Positions 8,139 through 16,046 of a stretch of DNA of 41,181 nt are shown in pieces; position 1 is the stretch's first letter, and each line of letters opens with the position of its first letter. Origin of the DNA: an uncultured Halomicronema sp. (GTDB taxonomy: Bacteria; Cyanobacteriota; Cyanobacteriia; Phormidesmidales; Phormidesmidaceae); the NCBI GenBank assembly GCA_937899725.1, contig CALCCA010000024.1:1-41181 (forward strand). The letters run 5' to 3'. The position numbers and the translations under genes were made by a program. The notes beneath the pieces are model-generated. The model saw only the letters and a program-made list of their open reading frames with translations, did not search any database and was not told the origin of the DNA.

Positions 8139-9089
8139 CTAGGCCTCTTTGACCGAATCGCGATCGCCATACTTCAGCAGCAGCGCGATCATCAGACTGA
8201 CCGCCAGGATCATCACCATGCTCAAGGCTGAGCCCAGGCCCCAGTTGCGCGTAATGCCCAAAAACTGGTTGTAAATCAGCCGCGAAATCGTCATGCTAGA
8301 GGCCCCTCCCAGCAGCGTGGGCACGACAAAATCGCCCATGCTGGTGATAAACACCAGCAGACAGCCCGCCGCAATCCCCGGTAGCGTTTGGGGCACCGTC
8401 ACCTGCCAAAAGGTTTGCCGGGGGGTCGCCCCTAGATCAGCCGCCGCTTCTAGCAAAGAAATATCGAGCTTTTCGAGGGAGGCATACAAAATCAGCACCA
8501 TGTAGGGCAAGAAGTTGTAGGTGAGGCCAATCAGGACGGCGGCAGAGGTGTAGAGCCAGGCCTGCTCAGGCAACTGCACGCCGGGCAGGCCACCGCTCAG
8601 CCAACCAATGAAGCTGTTCAGCAGGCCCGAAGGGCGCAAAATACTAATCCAGGCGTAGGCCCGCAGCAGAGAGGAGGTCCACAGCGGCAAAATAAACGCC
8701 ACCACCAAAAAGTTACGCCAGCGGCGCGGCGCCATCAGCGCCAGCCAATAGGCCACCGGAAAACCCATCAACAAACAGGCTAAGGTGGTGCCTGTGGCGT
8801 AATACAGCGATCGCCCAATCACCTGCAGATACACCGAGTCAAAGGCCGCATCAAAGGGATTAAACACCCGCGAATAGTTGCCTAAGCCATACCCATCGCC
8901 GCTTTCGCCGGGTCGTAGGCCGGGCACCAGACTGATATCTAAAATCAGCAGCGTCGGCAGCACCAGAAAGAGGATGAGCCAGAGTCCCGGTGGGGCCAGC
9001 AGCGTCAGCGCCCCCAGCAGACGTTTGAATTGCTGGCCCAGCTCTAGTTGCGAGAAGCGCCAGCGCTTTGAGGTGGGAGAAGCGGTCAT
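8139..9089 (-). CDS. potB: Polyamine-type ABC transporter permease PotB
   Basis: A 316-residue membrane permease. The first segment is WLILFLVLPTLLILDISLV, followed by about five more, and the conserved cytoplasmic loop is LEAAADLGATPRQTFWQVTVPQTLPG. The C-terminal part has SMGDFVVPTLLGG, typical of PotB. The ATG at 9089 lies 10 bases after the potD stop and has a G-rich ribosome binding site. With PotC it forms the transmembrane channel of the importer. The tight spacing to potD and potC supports a single transcript. Confidence 0.9.
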   Translation of the reverse strand: MTASPTSKRWRFSQLELGQQFKRLLGALTLLAPPGLWLILFLVLPTLLILDISLVPGLRPGESGDGYGLGNYSRVFNPFDAAFDSVYLQVIGRSLYYATGTTLACLLMGFPVAYWLALMAPRRWRNFLVVAFILPLWTSSLLRAYAWISILRPSGLLNSFIGWLSGGLPGVQLPEQAWLYTSAAVLIGLTYNFLPYMVLILYASLEKLDISLLEAAADLGATPRQTFWQVTVPQTLPGIAAGCLLVFITSMGDFVVPTLLGGASSMTISRLIYNQFLGITRNWGLGSALSMVMILAVSLMIALLLKYGDRDSVKEA

Positions 9090-9099
9090 GGATGGCCCC

Positions 9100-10260
9100 C
9101 TAGGCGCTCGTCACCCGCGTCCAAAACTCGTCATACAGGGCCGTGGCCTCACCGACGGGAGCGATGCCTTCGCAGCGATCGAGCACCTCTTGCGGCGGGA
9201 ACAGGTCGGTATTGGAGATCAGCTCGTCAGACAGGTTGTCAAAGGCCACCTTATTAGGCGTCGCGTTAAACAACATTTCCGTGCTCATCTGCGAGATTGC
9301 TGGATCGAGATTAAAGTTGATCCACTGGTAGGCGGCATCGACGTTTGGTGCGCCCACGGGGATGATCATCGTATCGGTCCATACGGAAGAGCCACTTTCG
9401 GGCACGAAATATTCCATCCGCTCATCTTCTAGCGTTGCGGCGATCGCATCTACCGAGTAAGCCATCACCATATTCAGGTCGCCGCCAAACAGGGCGTCTT
9501 CAAATCCGAAGGACATAAAGGAGGCGATCGCGGGTTTCAGCTCGATCAGGCGGTCAAAGGCGGCTTCGATCTCCGCCGGGTCAGTGGAATTGTAGGAATA
9601 TCCCAGTGAGCTAAGGACGGCCCCCATAGTCTCGCGGACGTCATCTAGGAGGGTGATCCGCCGTGATAGGTCGCCCTGGTTTTCCCAGAGGTATTCCCAA
9701 TCGGTGGGAGTCCCCGACACGACCTCTTTGTTATAAAGCAGACCGGTGGTGCCCCAGGCGTAGGGAATGCTGAAGGTATTGCCGGGGTCGTAGGCGGGGT
9801 CTTGCCACTTGTCGAAAATGTTGTCGAGCCCCTCAATGCGGTCTTTATCGATGCTGGTAAGCAGGCCCAGCTCGATCATCTGCTGCACCATGTAGTCAGA
9901 CGGGTAGATGATGCTGTAAGCATCGCCGCCACCGGCCTGCATTTTGGCCAACATGGTTTCATTCGAGTCATAGACATCCACAATGACATCGATGCCGGTT
10001 TGTTCTTTGAAGGCTTCTACCAACGCGTCGTTGGTGTAGTCGGCCCAGGTGTAAACGTGCAGAACGCCTGGTTCTGCGCCGCCGCCATCAGTGGGTGCTG
10101 CATCCGTGGTTTCATCAGTCGCGGGCCCTTCAGCAATATTTTGGCGACAGTTGGAGAGGGTGACGCCCGCGATCGCGGCAGCTGACCCCTGTAAAAACCG
10201 GCGTCGGGTCGGGCCGAATTGACGAAACTGAGTGGAATAAAGCGATCGCTTCCGGGGCAC
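9100..10260 (-). CDS. potD: Polyamine-type ABC transporter substrate-binding lipoprotein PotD
   Basis: A periplasmic binding protein of 386 residues. The N-terminus combines a twin-arginine motif (RRRFLQG, residues 19-25) with a lipobox LSNC (35-38), so it is probably exported folded by Tat and lipid-anchored at C38. The mature part has LHVYTWADY, YPSDYMVQQM and IPYAWGTTGLLYN, as in PotD/PotF proteins. The start is GTG at 10260, supported by a strong AGGAGG 9 bases upstream. It lies second in the cluster, 109 bases after potA. Confidence 0.92.
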   Translation of the reverse strand: MPRKRSLYSTQFRQFGPTRRRFLQGSAAAIAGVTLSNCRQNIAEGPATDETTDAAPTDGGGAEPGVLHVYTWADYTNDALVEAFKEQTGIDVIVDVYDSNETMLAKMQAGGGDAYSIIYPSDYMVQQMIELGLLTSIDKDRIEGLDNIFDKWQDPAYDPGNTFSIPYAWGTTGLLYNKEVVSGTPTDWEYLWENQGDLSRRITLLDDVRETMGAVLSSLGYSYNSTDPAEIEAAFDRLIELKPAIASFMSFGFEDALFGGDLNMVMAYSVDAIAATLEDERMEYFVPESGSSVWTDTMIIPVGAPNVDAAYQWINFNLDPAISQMSTEMLFNATPNKVAFDNLSDELISNTDLFPPQEVLDRCEGIAPVGEATALYDEFWTRVTSA

Positions 10261-10369
10261 GGCAGGAATCCTCCTTAGTAGAATCGTGACTGCAAATCAA
10301 AGCCTATAAAACAGTGACCAACCACATTGTTCGACGAAGCACAGTTCAACGGCGATCACCCGATTTTGG

Positions 10370-11494
10370 CTAAGCCGCCAAGGCCAAACAATCACTGGGC
10401 AACCAAGAAACATAAACGGGGGTTTCTGGGGTGAGTGACTGTTCAGAGCGATTTGGCTGCATCACCGTCAGGCGTTCGCCAGTTTGAAGCTGCACCACAC
10501 AGTGCAGGTGCGTTCCAAGATACATAATATGTTTGACGTAGCCAGAATAGCAGTTTCCCTCGTTCAGCGGGGCTTCCTGACTCAAGCGAATATTTTCCGG
10601 GCGCACGCTCACGACGGCAGTTTTGAGATCGGGCAAGTTGGCCTCAGACCGGTTCACTAACACTGTCGTGCCTTCTGGCGTCAAGAGCCGCAACATCTGA
10701 CTGTCGGCAAATTCCACCTCGCCCTGCAGCAGGTTAGTTTCACCAATAAAGTCGGCGACAAATGGCGTTTGAGGATAGTCGTAAATTTCGCTGGGGGTGC
10801 CGATTTGCTCAATATCGCCGTCCTTCATCACGGCAATCCGATTCGAGAGCGAGAGGGCTTCTTCTTGATCGTGGGTGACCATCACAAAGGTAATGCCCAA
10901 CTGCTGATGCAGATTGGTCAGCTCGACCTGCATCTGCTTGCGCAGTTTCAAATCTAGTGCCCCTAAGGGTTCATCGAGCAGCATCACGGCGGGGCGATTG
11001 ACTAACGCCCGCGCTAGGGCCACCCGCTGCTTTTGTCCGCCCGACAGCTGCTGCGGATAGCGATGGGCAAAGCTTCCCATTTTGACCAGCTGCAGTGCAT
11101 CGGCGACACGCTGTTCGCGTTGCGATCGCCCCATGCGCTTGACCCGCAGGCCAAAGGCAATGTTATCTTTCACCGTCATGTGGTTAAACAGGGCGTAGCT
11201 CTGAAACACGGTATTCACCGAGCGGCGATGGGCCGGCGTGCGGCTCATATCGCGCCCTTGAATCAACACCATGCCAGCGCTGGGCTGCTCAAACCCGGCA
11301 ATTAACCTGAGGGTGGTGGTTTTGCCGCAGCCTGACGGCCCCAAAATACTAAAAAATTCGCCCTCGCGAATTTTGAGATCAATATCCTGTATGGCAGCTT
11401 CTCCACCAAAATATTTCGACACCTGCCGCAGCTCAACATCTAAAACTTGCTGAGTTTGCGGTGAAGCGATGGAAGGAGAAACTGTCTGTGACAT
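10370..11494 (-). CDS. potA: Polyamine-type ABC transporter ATP-binding protein PotA
   Basis: The ATPase of the importer, 374 residues. Walker A GPSGCGKTTT, Q-loop (VFQSYALF), signature LSGGQKQRVALARAL, Walker B VMLLDEPLGALD and the H-loop VTHDQEEA are all intact. A C-terminal TOBE-type regulatory domain follows (about 280-374, with VSVRPENIRL). It is the first gene of the minus-strand cluster; its upstream region (11495-12028) is full of palindromes. The ATG at 11494 has a G-rich stretch upstream. Confidence 0.93.
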   Translation of the reverse strand: MSQTVSPSIASPQTQQVLDVELRQVSKYFGGEAAIQDIDLKIREGEFFSILGPSGCGKTTTLRLIAGFEQPSAGMVLIQGRDMSRTPAHRRSVNTVFQSYALFNHMTVKDNIAFGLRVKRMGRSQREQRVADALQLVKMGSFAHRYPQQLSGGQKQRVALARALVNRPAVMLLDEPLGALDLKLRKQMQVELTNLHQQLGITFVMVTHDQEEALSLSNRIAVMKDGDIEQIGTPSEIYDYPQTPFVADFIGETNLLQGEVEFADSQMLRLLTPEGTTVLVNRSEANLPDLKTAVVSVRPENIRLSQEAPLNEGNCYSGYVKHIMYLGTHLHCVVQLQTGERLTVMQPNRSEQSLTPETPVYVSWLPSDCLALAA

Positions 11495-11808
11495 GAAAGG
11501 TAATCCCCCGAACGGCAGCAGAATTGCCTAAGGACATCTCCACCAGAGGATGCCCGACAGATACTTAGACAGCATCATTGCATACTGACCCACCCTTTTA
11601 CAGCCCTTTCCCTGCATCAATTGATATAGATAGGGAAGGAATAAGGTATAGCAATAACGAAAAAACATCGCAAAAGAGGGGGTGTGCATCTTGAGCTTGC
11701 GGATCGCAACGATTGCGATAGACATTCCACGGTAAGCGACAGGCAGAGCCGTTCACTAGCTTCGAGAGAGTAGAAAATCGAGTACCTGATCGCTGCTGAC
11801 ATTGACCC

Positions 11809-11928
11809 CAAGAATTCTTGAGGAATGAGGATTTAATAATGAGCCGGTTTTCCCCTCCCAGGAGGGGAAATGGCATCCCGCTTTGCCTCAAGCCAAAGTT
11901 TGGAATTTATATAATCCTCATTCCTTAG
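11809..11928. repeat. Nested palindromes upstream of potA
   Basis: Three elements are nested. CAAGAATTCTTG (11809-11820) is a perfect 12-bp palindrome. A 15-bp inverted repeat (11819-11833 and 11913-11927, 14 of 15 matching) encloses a perfect 10-bp hairpin TTTCCCCTCC / GGAGGGGAAA (11849-11858 and 11861-11870) with a 2-base loop. No open frame fits. It looks like a small non-autonomous repeat or a strongly folded transcript end. Confidence 0.6.
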
Positions 11929-11936
11929 GAAGTTCA

Positions 11937-12008
11937 GTGATGCTCTCGATCTGACGCTCATGTCCTCACAGCAAGCTGGCGCACCTAGCCACAGATCGAG
12001 AGCATCAC
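11937..12008. repeat. Perfect 17-bp inverted repeat with 38-base loop
   Basis: GTGATGCTCTCGATCTG (11937-11953) and its exact reverse complement (11992-12008) can form a long stem. A weaker counterpart (13163-13183 with 13231-13254) stands in the same place upstream of the second PEP-CTERM gene, and both are followed by a TTTTCC...CGTGGAGTA sequence. It therefore belongs to the duplicated unit. Confidence 0.7.
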
Positions 12009-12028
12009 CTCTTTTCCCTCGTGGAGTA

Positions 12029-12167
12029 AGCTGTGAGCCCTTTAATCTGCGCAATAGATGAATGGCGGCTGGGGTCGGGGCAGGCGAGGACGCCTACCCA
12101 ACGGGTTTTTCTCACTTGGAGGCCAGGATACCGATGAGAAAATACGCAAAGTAGGTGGGTTTTAGCT
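12029..12167. mobile_element. MITE-like 139-bp insertion flanked by TA
   Basis: The sequence upstream of the second PEP-CTERM gene reads GTGGAGTACCTGAGACG without interruption (from 13265). In the first copy the same sequence is split after GTGGAGTA by 139 bases, with TA on both sides (12027-12028 and 12168-12169). The inserted piece begins AGCTGTGAGCCC and ends GGGTTTTAGCT, imperfect terminal inverted repeats (8 of 12 matching). It contains a REP-like palindrome (12079-12098, GGCAGGCG / CGCCTACC). It has no coding capacity. The second copy acts as a natural empty site. Confidence 0.55.
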
Positions 12168-12458
12168 TACCTGAGACGTACAACGGCATCAATATCGAGT
12201 AGCAGTGCTAAGGCGTACTTGTTTATGAAGCGCAACTTCACGGTGTCGGTTTTACCAACAAGATTTCATGAATACGTTTCTAAATCGCTTCTGACACTGC
12301 ATGGAGTTGCGCCATAGATCCCTATCTACCTAGGTATGAGATTAATCCTTGTACGTTCTTTACGGAATTGAAAATCATGATCAAACAAACTATGCTGGCG
12401 CTGGCTGGTGCAGCAGCTTTAGGCGTTGGATTCGCGGGCAGTGCTGAGGCGGGTACCC
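12168..12458 (+). repeat. Direct repeat A1: promoter region and signal peptide of PEP-CTERM gene 1
   Basis: About 290 bases are nearly identical to 13270-13560 (offset 1102), with five base differences that I can see. The repeat covers about 200 bases of upstream DNA plus the signal-peptide codons, and stops where the mature proteins begin. Confidence 0.9.
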
Positions 12459-13057
12459 TCACATTGGATTTTGAAGAGTTCTCTTTCTCAGGTTCATCTG
12501 TTTCTATCTCAGAATCACAAGGATTCACGTTCACACCCGCTATTGGTGATGAAACCATCGTCTTTGCAAATGAACAGCCGAATATCCCCAATACTGGCTC
12601 TAATACATTACTTGCTAACGGAAATTTTGGTACTGATACTCCGACTGAATTCAGTCTGAGCAAATCTGACGGAGGGACATTTAATCTTATGAGCTTTCTG
12701 GGAGCGGAGGGACGAAACACAAATGGAGAGTTTTTCCCATTGTTTGGATCAACAACTATTGAGGTGGTTGGAACATTCGTCGGCGGTGAAATAATAAGCC
12801 AGTTATTCTCGCTAGATGGGTTTGCAGAGGAAAATGACGCTGAAGACTTTGAACTCTTTGAGTTGAATGATTTTAACAACTTAATTTCAGCTCAATTTAT
12901 TGGCGGAGGTGCTACAAGCGGATATGCTTTTTCCTTGGATGACATAGTTATTAGCCATCCCCCCGAATCCGTACCTGAACCCGCTTCTATGCTGGGTCTA
13001 TTGGCCATTGGTGCTATTGCTATGGGTGGAGCACTTAAGAAGAAAGTAGCTGCTTAA
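12377..13057 (+). CDS. PEP-CTERM exported protein 1
   Basis: A 226-residue secreted protein. It has a signal peptide (MIKQTMLALAGAAALGVGF, cleavage near AEA, residue about 25) and an acidic beta-rich passenger (about 26-195, many Gly/Ser/Thr/Phe, starting TLDFEEFSFSG). The C-terminal sorting signal is VPEPASMLGLLAIGAIA followed by KKK. PEP-CTERM proteins are processed by exosortase and are linked to extracellular matrix. The ATG at 12377 is preferred over the TTG at 12368, which adds three residues. It is followed by a terminator at 13087. The second copy (13479) has the same ends but an unrelated centre. The passenger function is unknown. Confidence 0.88.
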   Translation: MIKQTMLALAGAAALGVGFAGSAEAGTLTLDFEEFSFSGSSVSISESQGFTFTPAIGDETIVFANEQPNIPNTGSNTLLANGNFGTDTPTEFSLSKSDGGTFNLMSFLGAEGRNTNGEFFPLFGSTTIEVVGTFVGGEIISQLFSLDGFAEENDAEDFELFELNDFNNLISAQFIGGGATSGYAFSLDDIVISHPPESVPEPASMLGLLAIGAIAMGGALKKKVAA

Positions 13058-13117
13058 GTTCAATGATCTTCCACTGAATGTCACGACCCCAGGTTCACCG
13101 CTTGGGGTTTTTTATTG
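12971..13117 (+). repeat. Direct repeat B1: PEP-CTERM tail and terminator of gene 1
   Basis: About 147 bases closely match 13857-14003 (offset 886), with roughly a dozen differences. It covers the PEP-CTERM codons, the stop and the terminator. Together with repeat A1 it frames a non-homologous centre. Confidence 0.88.
13087..13113 (+). terminator. Intrinsic terminator of PEP-CTERM gene 1
   Basis: CCCCAGG pairs with CTTGGGG across a short loop and is followed by six T. It lies 30 bases after the stop codon. Confidence 0.85.
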
Positions 13118-13269
13118 GTCAGCCTGTCTCACCATAAATCCTGTGAGTCAAGGTGCAGTGCTGATGATGCTCTAGATCTGTGGCCAGGGTCACTACCTTG
13201 CTCTGAGGACAAGAGCTTCAGAAAGAACATCCACGGGTCTAGACACTAATCATCTTTTCCGCCGTGGAG

Positions 13270-13560
13270 TACCTGAGACGTACAACGGCATCAATATCGA
13301 GTAGCAGCGCTAAGGCGTACTTGTTTATGAAGCGCAACTTCACGGTGTCGGTTTTACCAACAAGATTTCATGAATACGTTTCTAAATCGCTTCTGACACT
13401 GCATGGAGTTGCGCCATAGATCCCTATCTACCTAGGTATGAGATTAATCCTTGTACGTTCTTTACGGAATTGAAAATCATGATCAAACAAACGATGCTGG
13501 CGCTGGCTAGTGCAGCAGCTTTAGGCGTTGGATTCGTGGGCAGTGCTGAAGCCGTTCAGA
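13270..13560 (+). repeat. Direct repeat A2: promoter region and signal peptide of PEP-CTERM gene 2
   Basis: The second copy of repeat A1, matching 12168-12458. The flanking sequence to the left (13163-13269) also resembles the left flank of A1 once the 139-bp insertion is removed. Confidence 0.9.
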
Positions 13561-13943
13561 TTACCCTAGGGAGCAACGATTACGAAGTTTCTACCCTGAC
13601 AGGCACGTATAACGACCTCCTGGCCGATTTGTCGATGAATCCCTGGTTTACCTCTTCCGCACTCGCTCTAAGTGCAAGGAGACAAGCGAACCTAGGGTCG
13701 AGTGTTTTCTTTGCTTTTGACGCTGGTGGTCTTGAGGGGGTTGGGTATTCGATTCCTGATCGTACGTTCTTCAATAGACAGATTTTTGACCCTGGCTACT
13801 TCACACGGGTCAACACATTTGCAGTCGGCACCCTGGTTGAACCTGAACCTGAACCTGTACCTGAACCCACTTCCATGTTGGGTCTATTAGCTATTGGTGC
13901 TATCGCTGCAGGGGGAGCACTTAAGAAGAAAGTAGCTGCTTAG
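13479..13943 (+). CDS. PEP-CTERM exported protein 2
   Basis: A 154-residue protein with a signal peptide differing from that of protein 1 at only two positions. The passenger (about 26-122, VQITLGSNDYEVSTLTG...) shows no similarity to protein 1. A short EPEPEPVPEP repeat precedes the sorting segment TSMLGLLAIGAIA and KKK end. The region TLTGTYNDLLADLSMNPWF... suggests a small beta-rich domain, but I do not recognise it. It has its own terminator (13973). Shared ends with a different centre suggest a duplicated export cassette whose passenger was replaced. Confidence 0.85.
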   Translation: MIKQTMLALASAAALGVGFVGSAEAVQITLGSNDYEVSTLTGTYNDLLADLSMNPWFTSSALALSARRQANLGSSVFFAFDAGGLEGVGYSIPDRTFFNRQIFDPGYFTRVNTFAVGTLVEPEPEPVPEPTSMLGLLAIGAIAAGGALKKKVAA

Positions 13944-14003
13944 GTTCAATGATCTTCCACTGAATGTCACTACCCCAGGTTCACCGCTTGGGGTTTTTTA
14001 TTG
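13857..14003 (+). repeat. Direct repeat B2: PEP-CTERM tail and terminator of gene 2
   Basis: The second copy of repeat B1 (12971-13117). Sequence similarity ends a few bases after the terminator T-run. Confidence 0.88.
13973..13999 (+). terminator. Intrinsic terminator of PEP-CTERM gene 2
   Basis: The same CCCCAGG...CTTGGGG stem and T6 as the gene 1 terminator, 30 bases after the stop codon. Confidence 0.85.
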
Positions 14004-14521
14004 GCTACTCTGTCTTGCCACGAGTCCCATGAATCAATGTAGCAGTGCTCATCTACCCTAACCTCCACCGAAAGGGAATCATTCTCAGGGCAATTCTGCG
14101 ATCACAGACCACTTAGGGTAGCGCTAGGGTACGCCGGAGGTCATCGGCGGCTAGAATGTAGTTGGTGGGGCACTGTCGAGTAAGTTTGAAATGTGCTTAG
14201 AAGGCCTCATTACATACTGACTCGCGATCGCCACAATAAATCCACCGATTTTTACGGTTTAATTGGGTTCGATGCAGCTCCTGTCGTCACGGCTGCTCTT
14301 GAGCCCCGCTGACTCGACTAGATCAATGGAGTGGCAACGGCAGACATAGCTAATCTCAATTCAGTTAATAGAGTGGAGATCTGAACAGAGCGATTGCATG
14401 TCAAAAAGGCGCTTTAGCTATGGCAAGGGCTTCAGCGTGATGGCTCTGCCGCCTAGCCCAGGTTCGTCAGCGACTCGCAATTCCCCTTGTATTACACGGG
14501 GCTTCGGGTTTGCCAGCGCTG
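14004..14521. other. Intergenic region without recognised gene
   Basis: About 520 bases with no convincing reading frame on either strand. They include one HIP1-type site near 14224 and a possible short hairpin around 14484-14502 (CCCC...GGGG). I see no RNA gene or mobile element here. Confidence 0.5.
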
Positions 14522-14767
14522 ATGACTCAGCGATCGATTGAATTGGAATCCTGCAAGTTTAATGTCAACACTGAAGTTTGACAAAAATATCTCCAGTTTT
14601 GGCGAGAGTATGGCAAAACGGACTCTAAATGCGACCTCTTAGATTGTCAAAAAGCTGCCATGTCTGCCATGCAAGAAATCATTGCTCAGAAGATCAGGTC
14701 ATTCGGAATTGCAGGCAAAGCTTAGCCGGTGTTTAAAAAGATTTGGCAACAAATAATCAATGTATGA
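14522..14767 (+). pseudogene. Probable pseudogene with two in-frame stops, upstream of the 181-aa gene
   Basis: From ATG 14522 one frame reads MTQRSIELESCKFNVNTEV, a TGA, then a protein-like stretch containing FWREYGKTDSKCDLLDCQ and KAAMSAMQEIIAQKI, a TAG, then PVFKKIWQQIINV and a final TGA. That last stop overlaps the ATG of the next gene by 8 bases, a geometry typical of translationally coupled neighbours. Total length is 82 codons. The family is unknown. The two internal stops argue for decay; a chance open frame is the alternative. Confidence 0.35.
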
Positions 14768-15305
14768 TGACAAAAAAATCCTGGAGCAGCTTAGATTTCA
14801 TGGGCTTCGTTTTCGGCTTGGCTTAGCAAACTGTTCGGAGCTTCGTCAGGTTGCAGACGCAGCATTAAATGCAGGAATCTACTCACCGTCACTTGTAGAT
14901 GCTGCACTAGATGCTGAGGAATGGTTATGGGAAATTGGCATAGCTTTTCAGAAAGCATTGAGCGAGCTATCAATCACTTTGTCTGACTCTAAAGAAGAGT
15001 GCTGCTGGGAAGTCCTGCGATATCACATAGGGCAGATTGCTAGTCAAGAAGTCGAACCATTTGCAGGATTGAAAGGAATAATGCAAGTTTATTATGGTTG
15101 CCAAGATCTCATTCAAAGCGATCGTTATATTGGTGATTCACATGATATTCACGAATTAATTGGAGCCTACTGGGGCTACGACGATTTGATTGAAGGTTCT
15201 CAAGAGATATTGACAGACAAGGACACCTGCTTAGAATTAGATCAAGCGGTCGTGGAGATTTGTAGGGCTTGGCTAAATAAACACTCTATATCACGATTCA
15301 TGTGA
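14760..15305 (+). CDS. Hypothetical protein, 181 aa
   Basis: A mostly alpha-helical, acidic soluble protein with several Trp/Tyr/Cys residues (EEWLWEIGIAF, EECCWEVLRYHIGQI, AYWGYDDLI). There is no signal peptide or membrane segment, and I do not recognise a family. Start ATG 14760 overlaps the end of the upstream decayed frame; the ribosome binding site is weak. Codon use is more AT-rich than in core genes. Its position next to a pseudogene and PEP-CTERM cassettes suggests accessory DNA. An immunity-type or other small helical protein is possible, but this is speculation. Confidence 0.6.
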   Translation: MYDDKKILEQLRFHGLRFRLGLANCSELRQVADAALNAGIYSPSLVDAALDAEEWLWEIGIAFQKALSELSITLSDSKEECCWEVLRYHIGQIASQEVEPFAGLKGIMQVYYGCQDLIQSDRYIGDSHDIHELIGAYWGYDDLIEGSQEILTDKDTCLELDQAVVEICRAWLNKHSISRFM

Positions 15306-15423
15306 GCAGTGGAAAATACCCTTCACTATGCGCCAAACATGGCAATCCGTTCCAATTTGATTGTCTGTAGCCAGATTTATTGTTCATTGTGTACACTCCG
15401 CTGCTGTCTTCCTAATTCCAACG

Positions 15424-16011
15424 TCAAACCAGCGTGCAAGGCATCGTCAACCCCTGCTTCAGCAGCTTGCGATAATCGCGATTGCCAATGACGTAGGCCC
15501 CAAATCGTGCTAGGTGAGGATTCATCATTTGCGCGTCAAAAAAGAGAAAGCGGCGCGATCGCAGATGCTCCACCAGCTTTACCATCGCTACTTTGGAACC
15601 TTCGGGAATGCAATAGAACATCGACTCACCGATAAACGCCCCGCCAATCGACAGGCCCAAAATTCCCCCAGCCAGCTGATCATCCTGCCAAGTTTCGTAG
15701 CTGTGCGCCCACCCGGCCTGGTGCAGCTCCCAGTAGATTTCTTTCAAATCATCCGAAATCCACGTGGTGTCGCGGTTCGCGCAGCCATCGACAACGGCTA
15801 AAAAGTCGCGGCTAATCGCCGTTTCAAACCGTTCTTGGTTGATAGCTCGGCGCAACGACTTTGGATAGCGAAAGCGATCGTCCAAGGGAATCAGCGTCCG
15901 CTGACGGCTGGAATACCACCCCAAACCCTGGCCATCGTCATCAGACATCAGGAAATAGCCCTTGGCGTATCCCTCAATGATGGCGGTGATATCGTACTGC
16001 GATGGAATCAA
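15424..16011 (-). CDS. aat: Leucyl/phenylalanyl-tRNA-protein transferase
   Basis: Aat adds Leu or Phe to N-terminal Arg/Lys residues, marking proteins for ClpS/ClpAP degradation. The 195-residue sequence has the family motifs GYFLMSDDDGQGLGWYS, RTLIPLDDRF, GCANRDTTWIS, GWAHSYE, GGILGLSIGGAFIGESMF and FFDAQMMNPHLARFGAYVI. The start is TTG at 16011; an upstream ATG in this frame is cut off by a stop, so TTG is needed for the conserved N-terminus. The gene follows the glycosyltransferase by 35 bases on the same strand. Confidence 0.93.
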   Translation of the reverse strand: MIPSQYDITAIIEGYAKGYFLMSDDDGQGLGWYSSRQRTLIPLDDRFRYPKSLRRAINQERFETAISRDFLAVVDGCANRDTTWISDDLKEIYWELHQAGWAHSYETWQDDQLAGGILGLSIGGAFIGESMFYCIPEGSKVAMVKLVEHLRSRRFLFFDAQMMNPHLARFGAYVIGNRDYRKLLKQGLTMPCTLV

Positions 16012-16046
16012 GATCTTCTATACCAAAGCCATGGGCGAAGGCAACA

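Noticed and set aside
12168-14003. CRISPR array or integron
   Set aside because: Only two long repeats are present, they contain coding sequence and promoters, and there are no short regularly spaced repeats or attachment-like sites.
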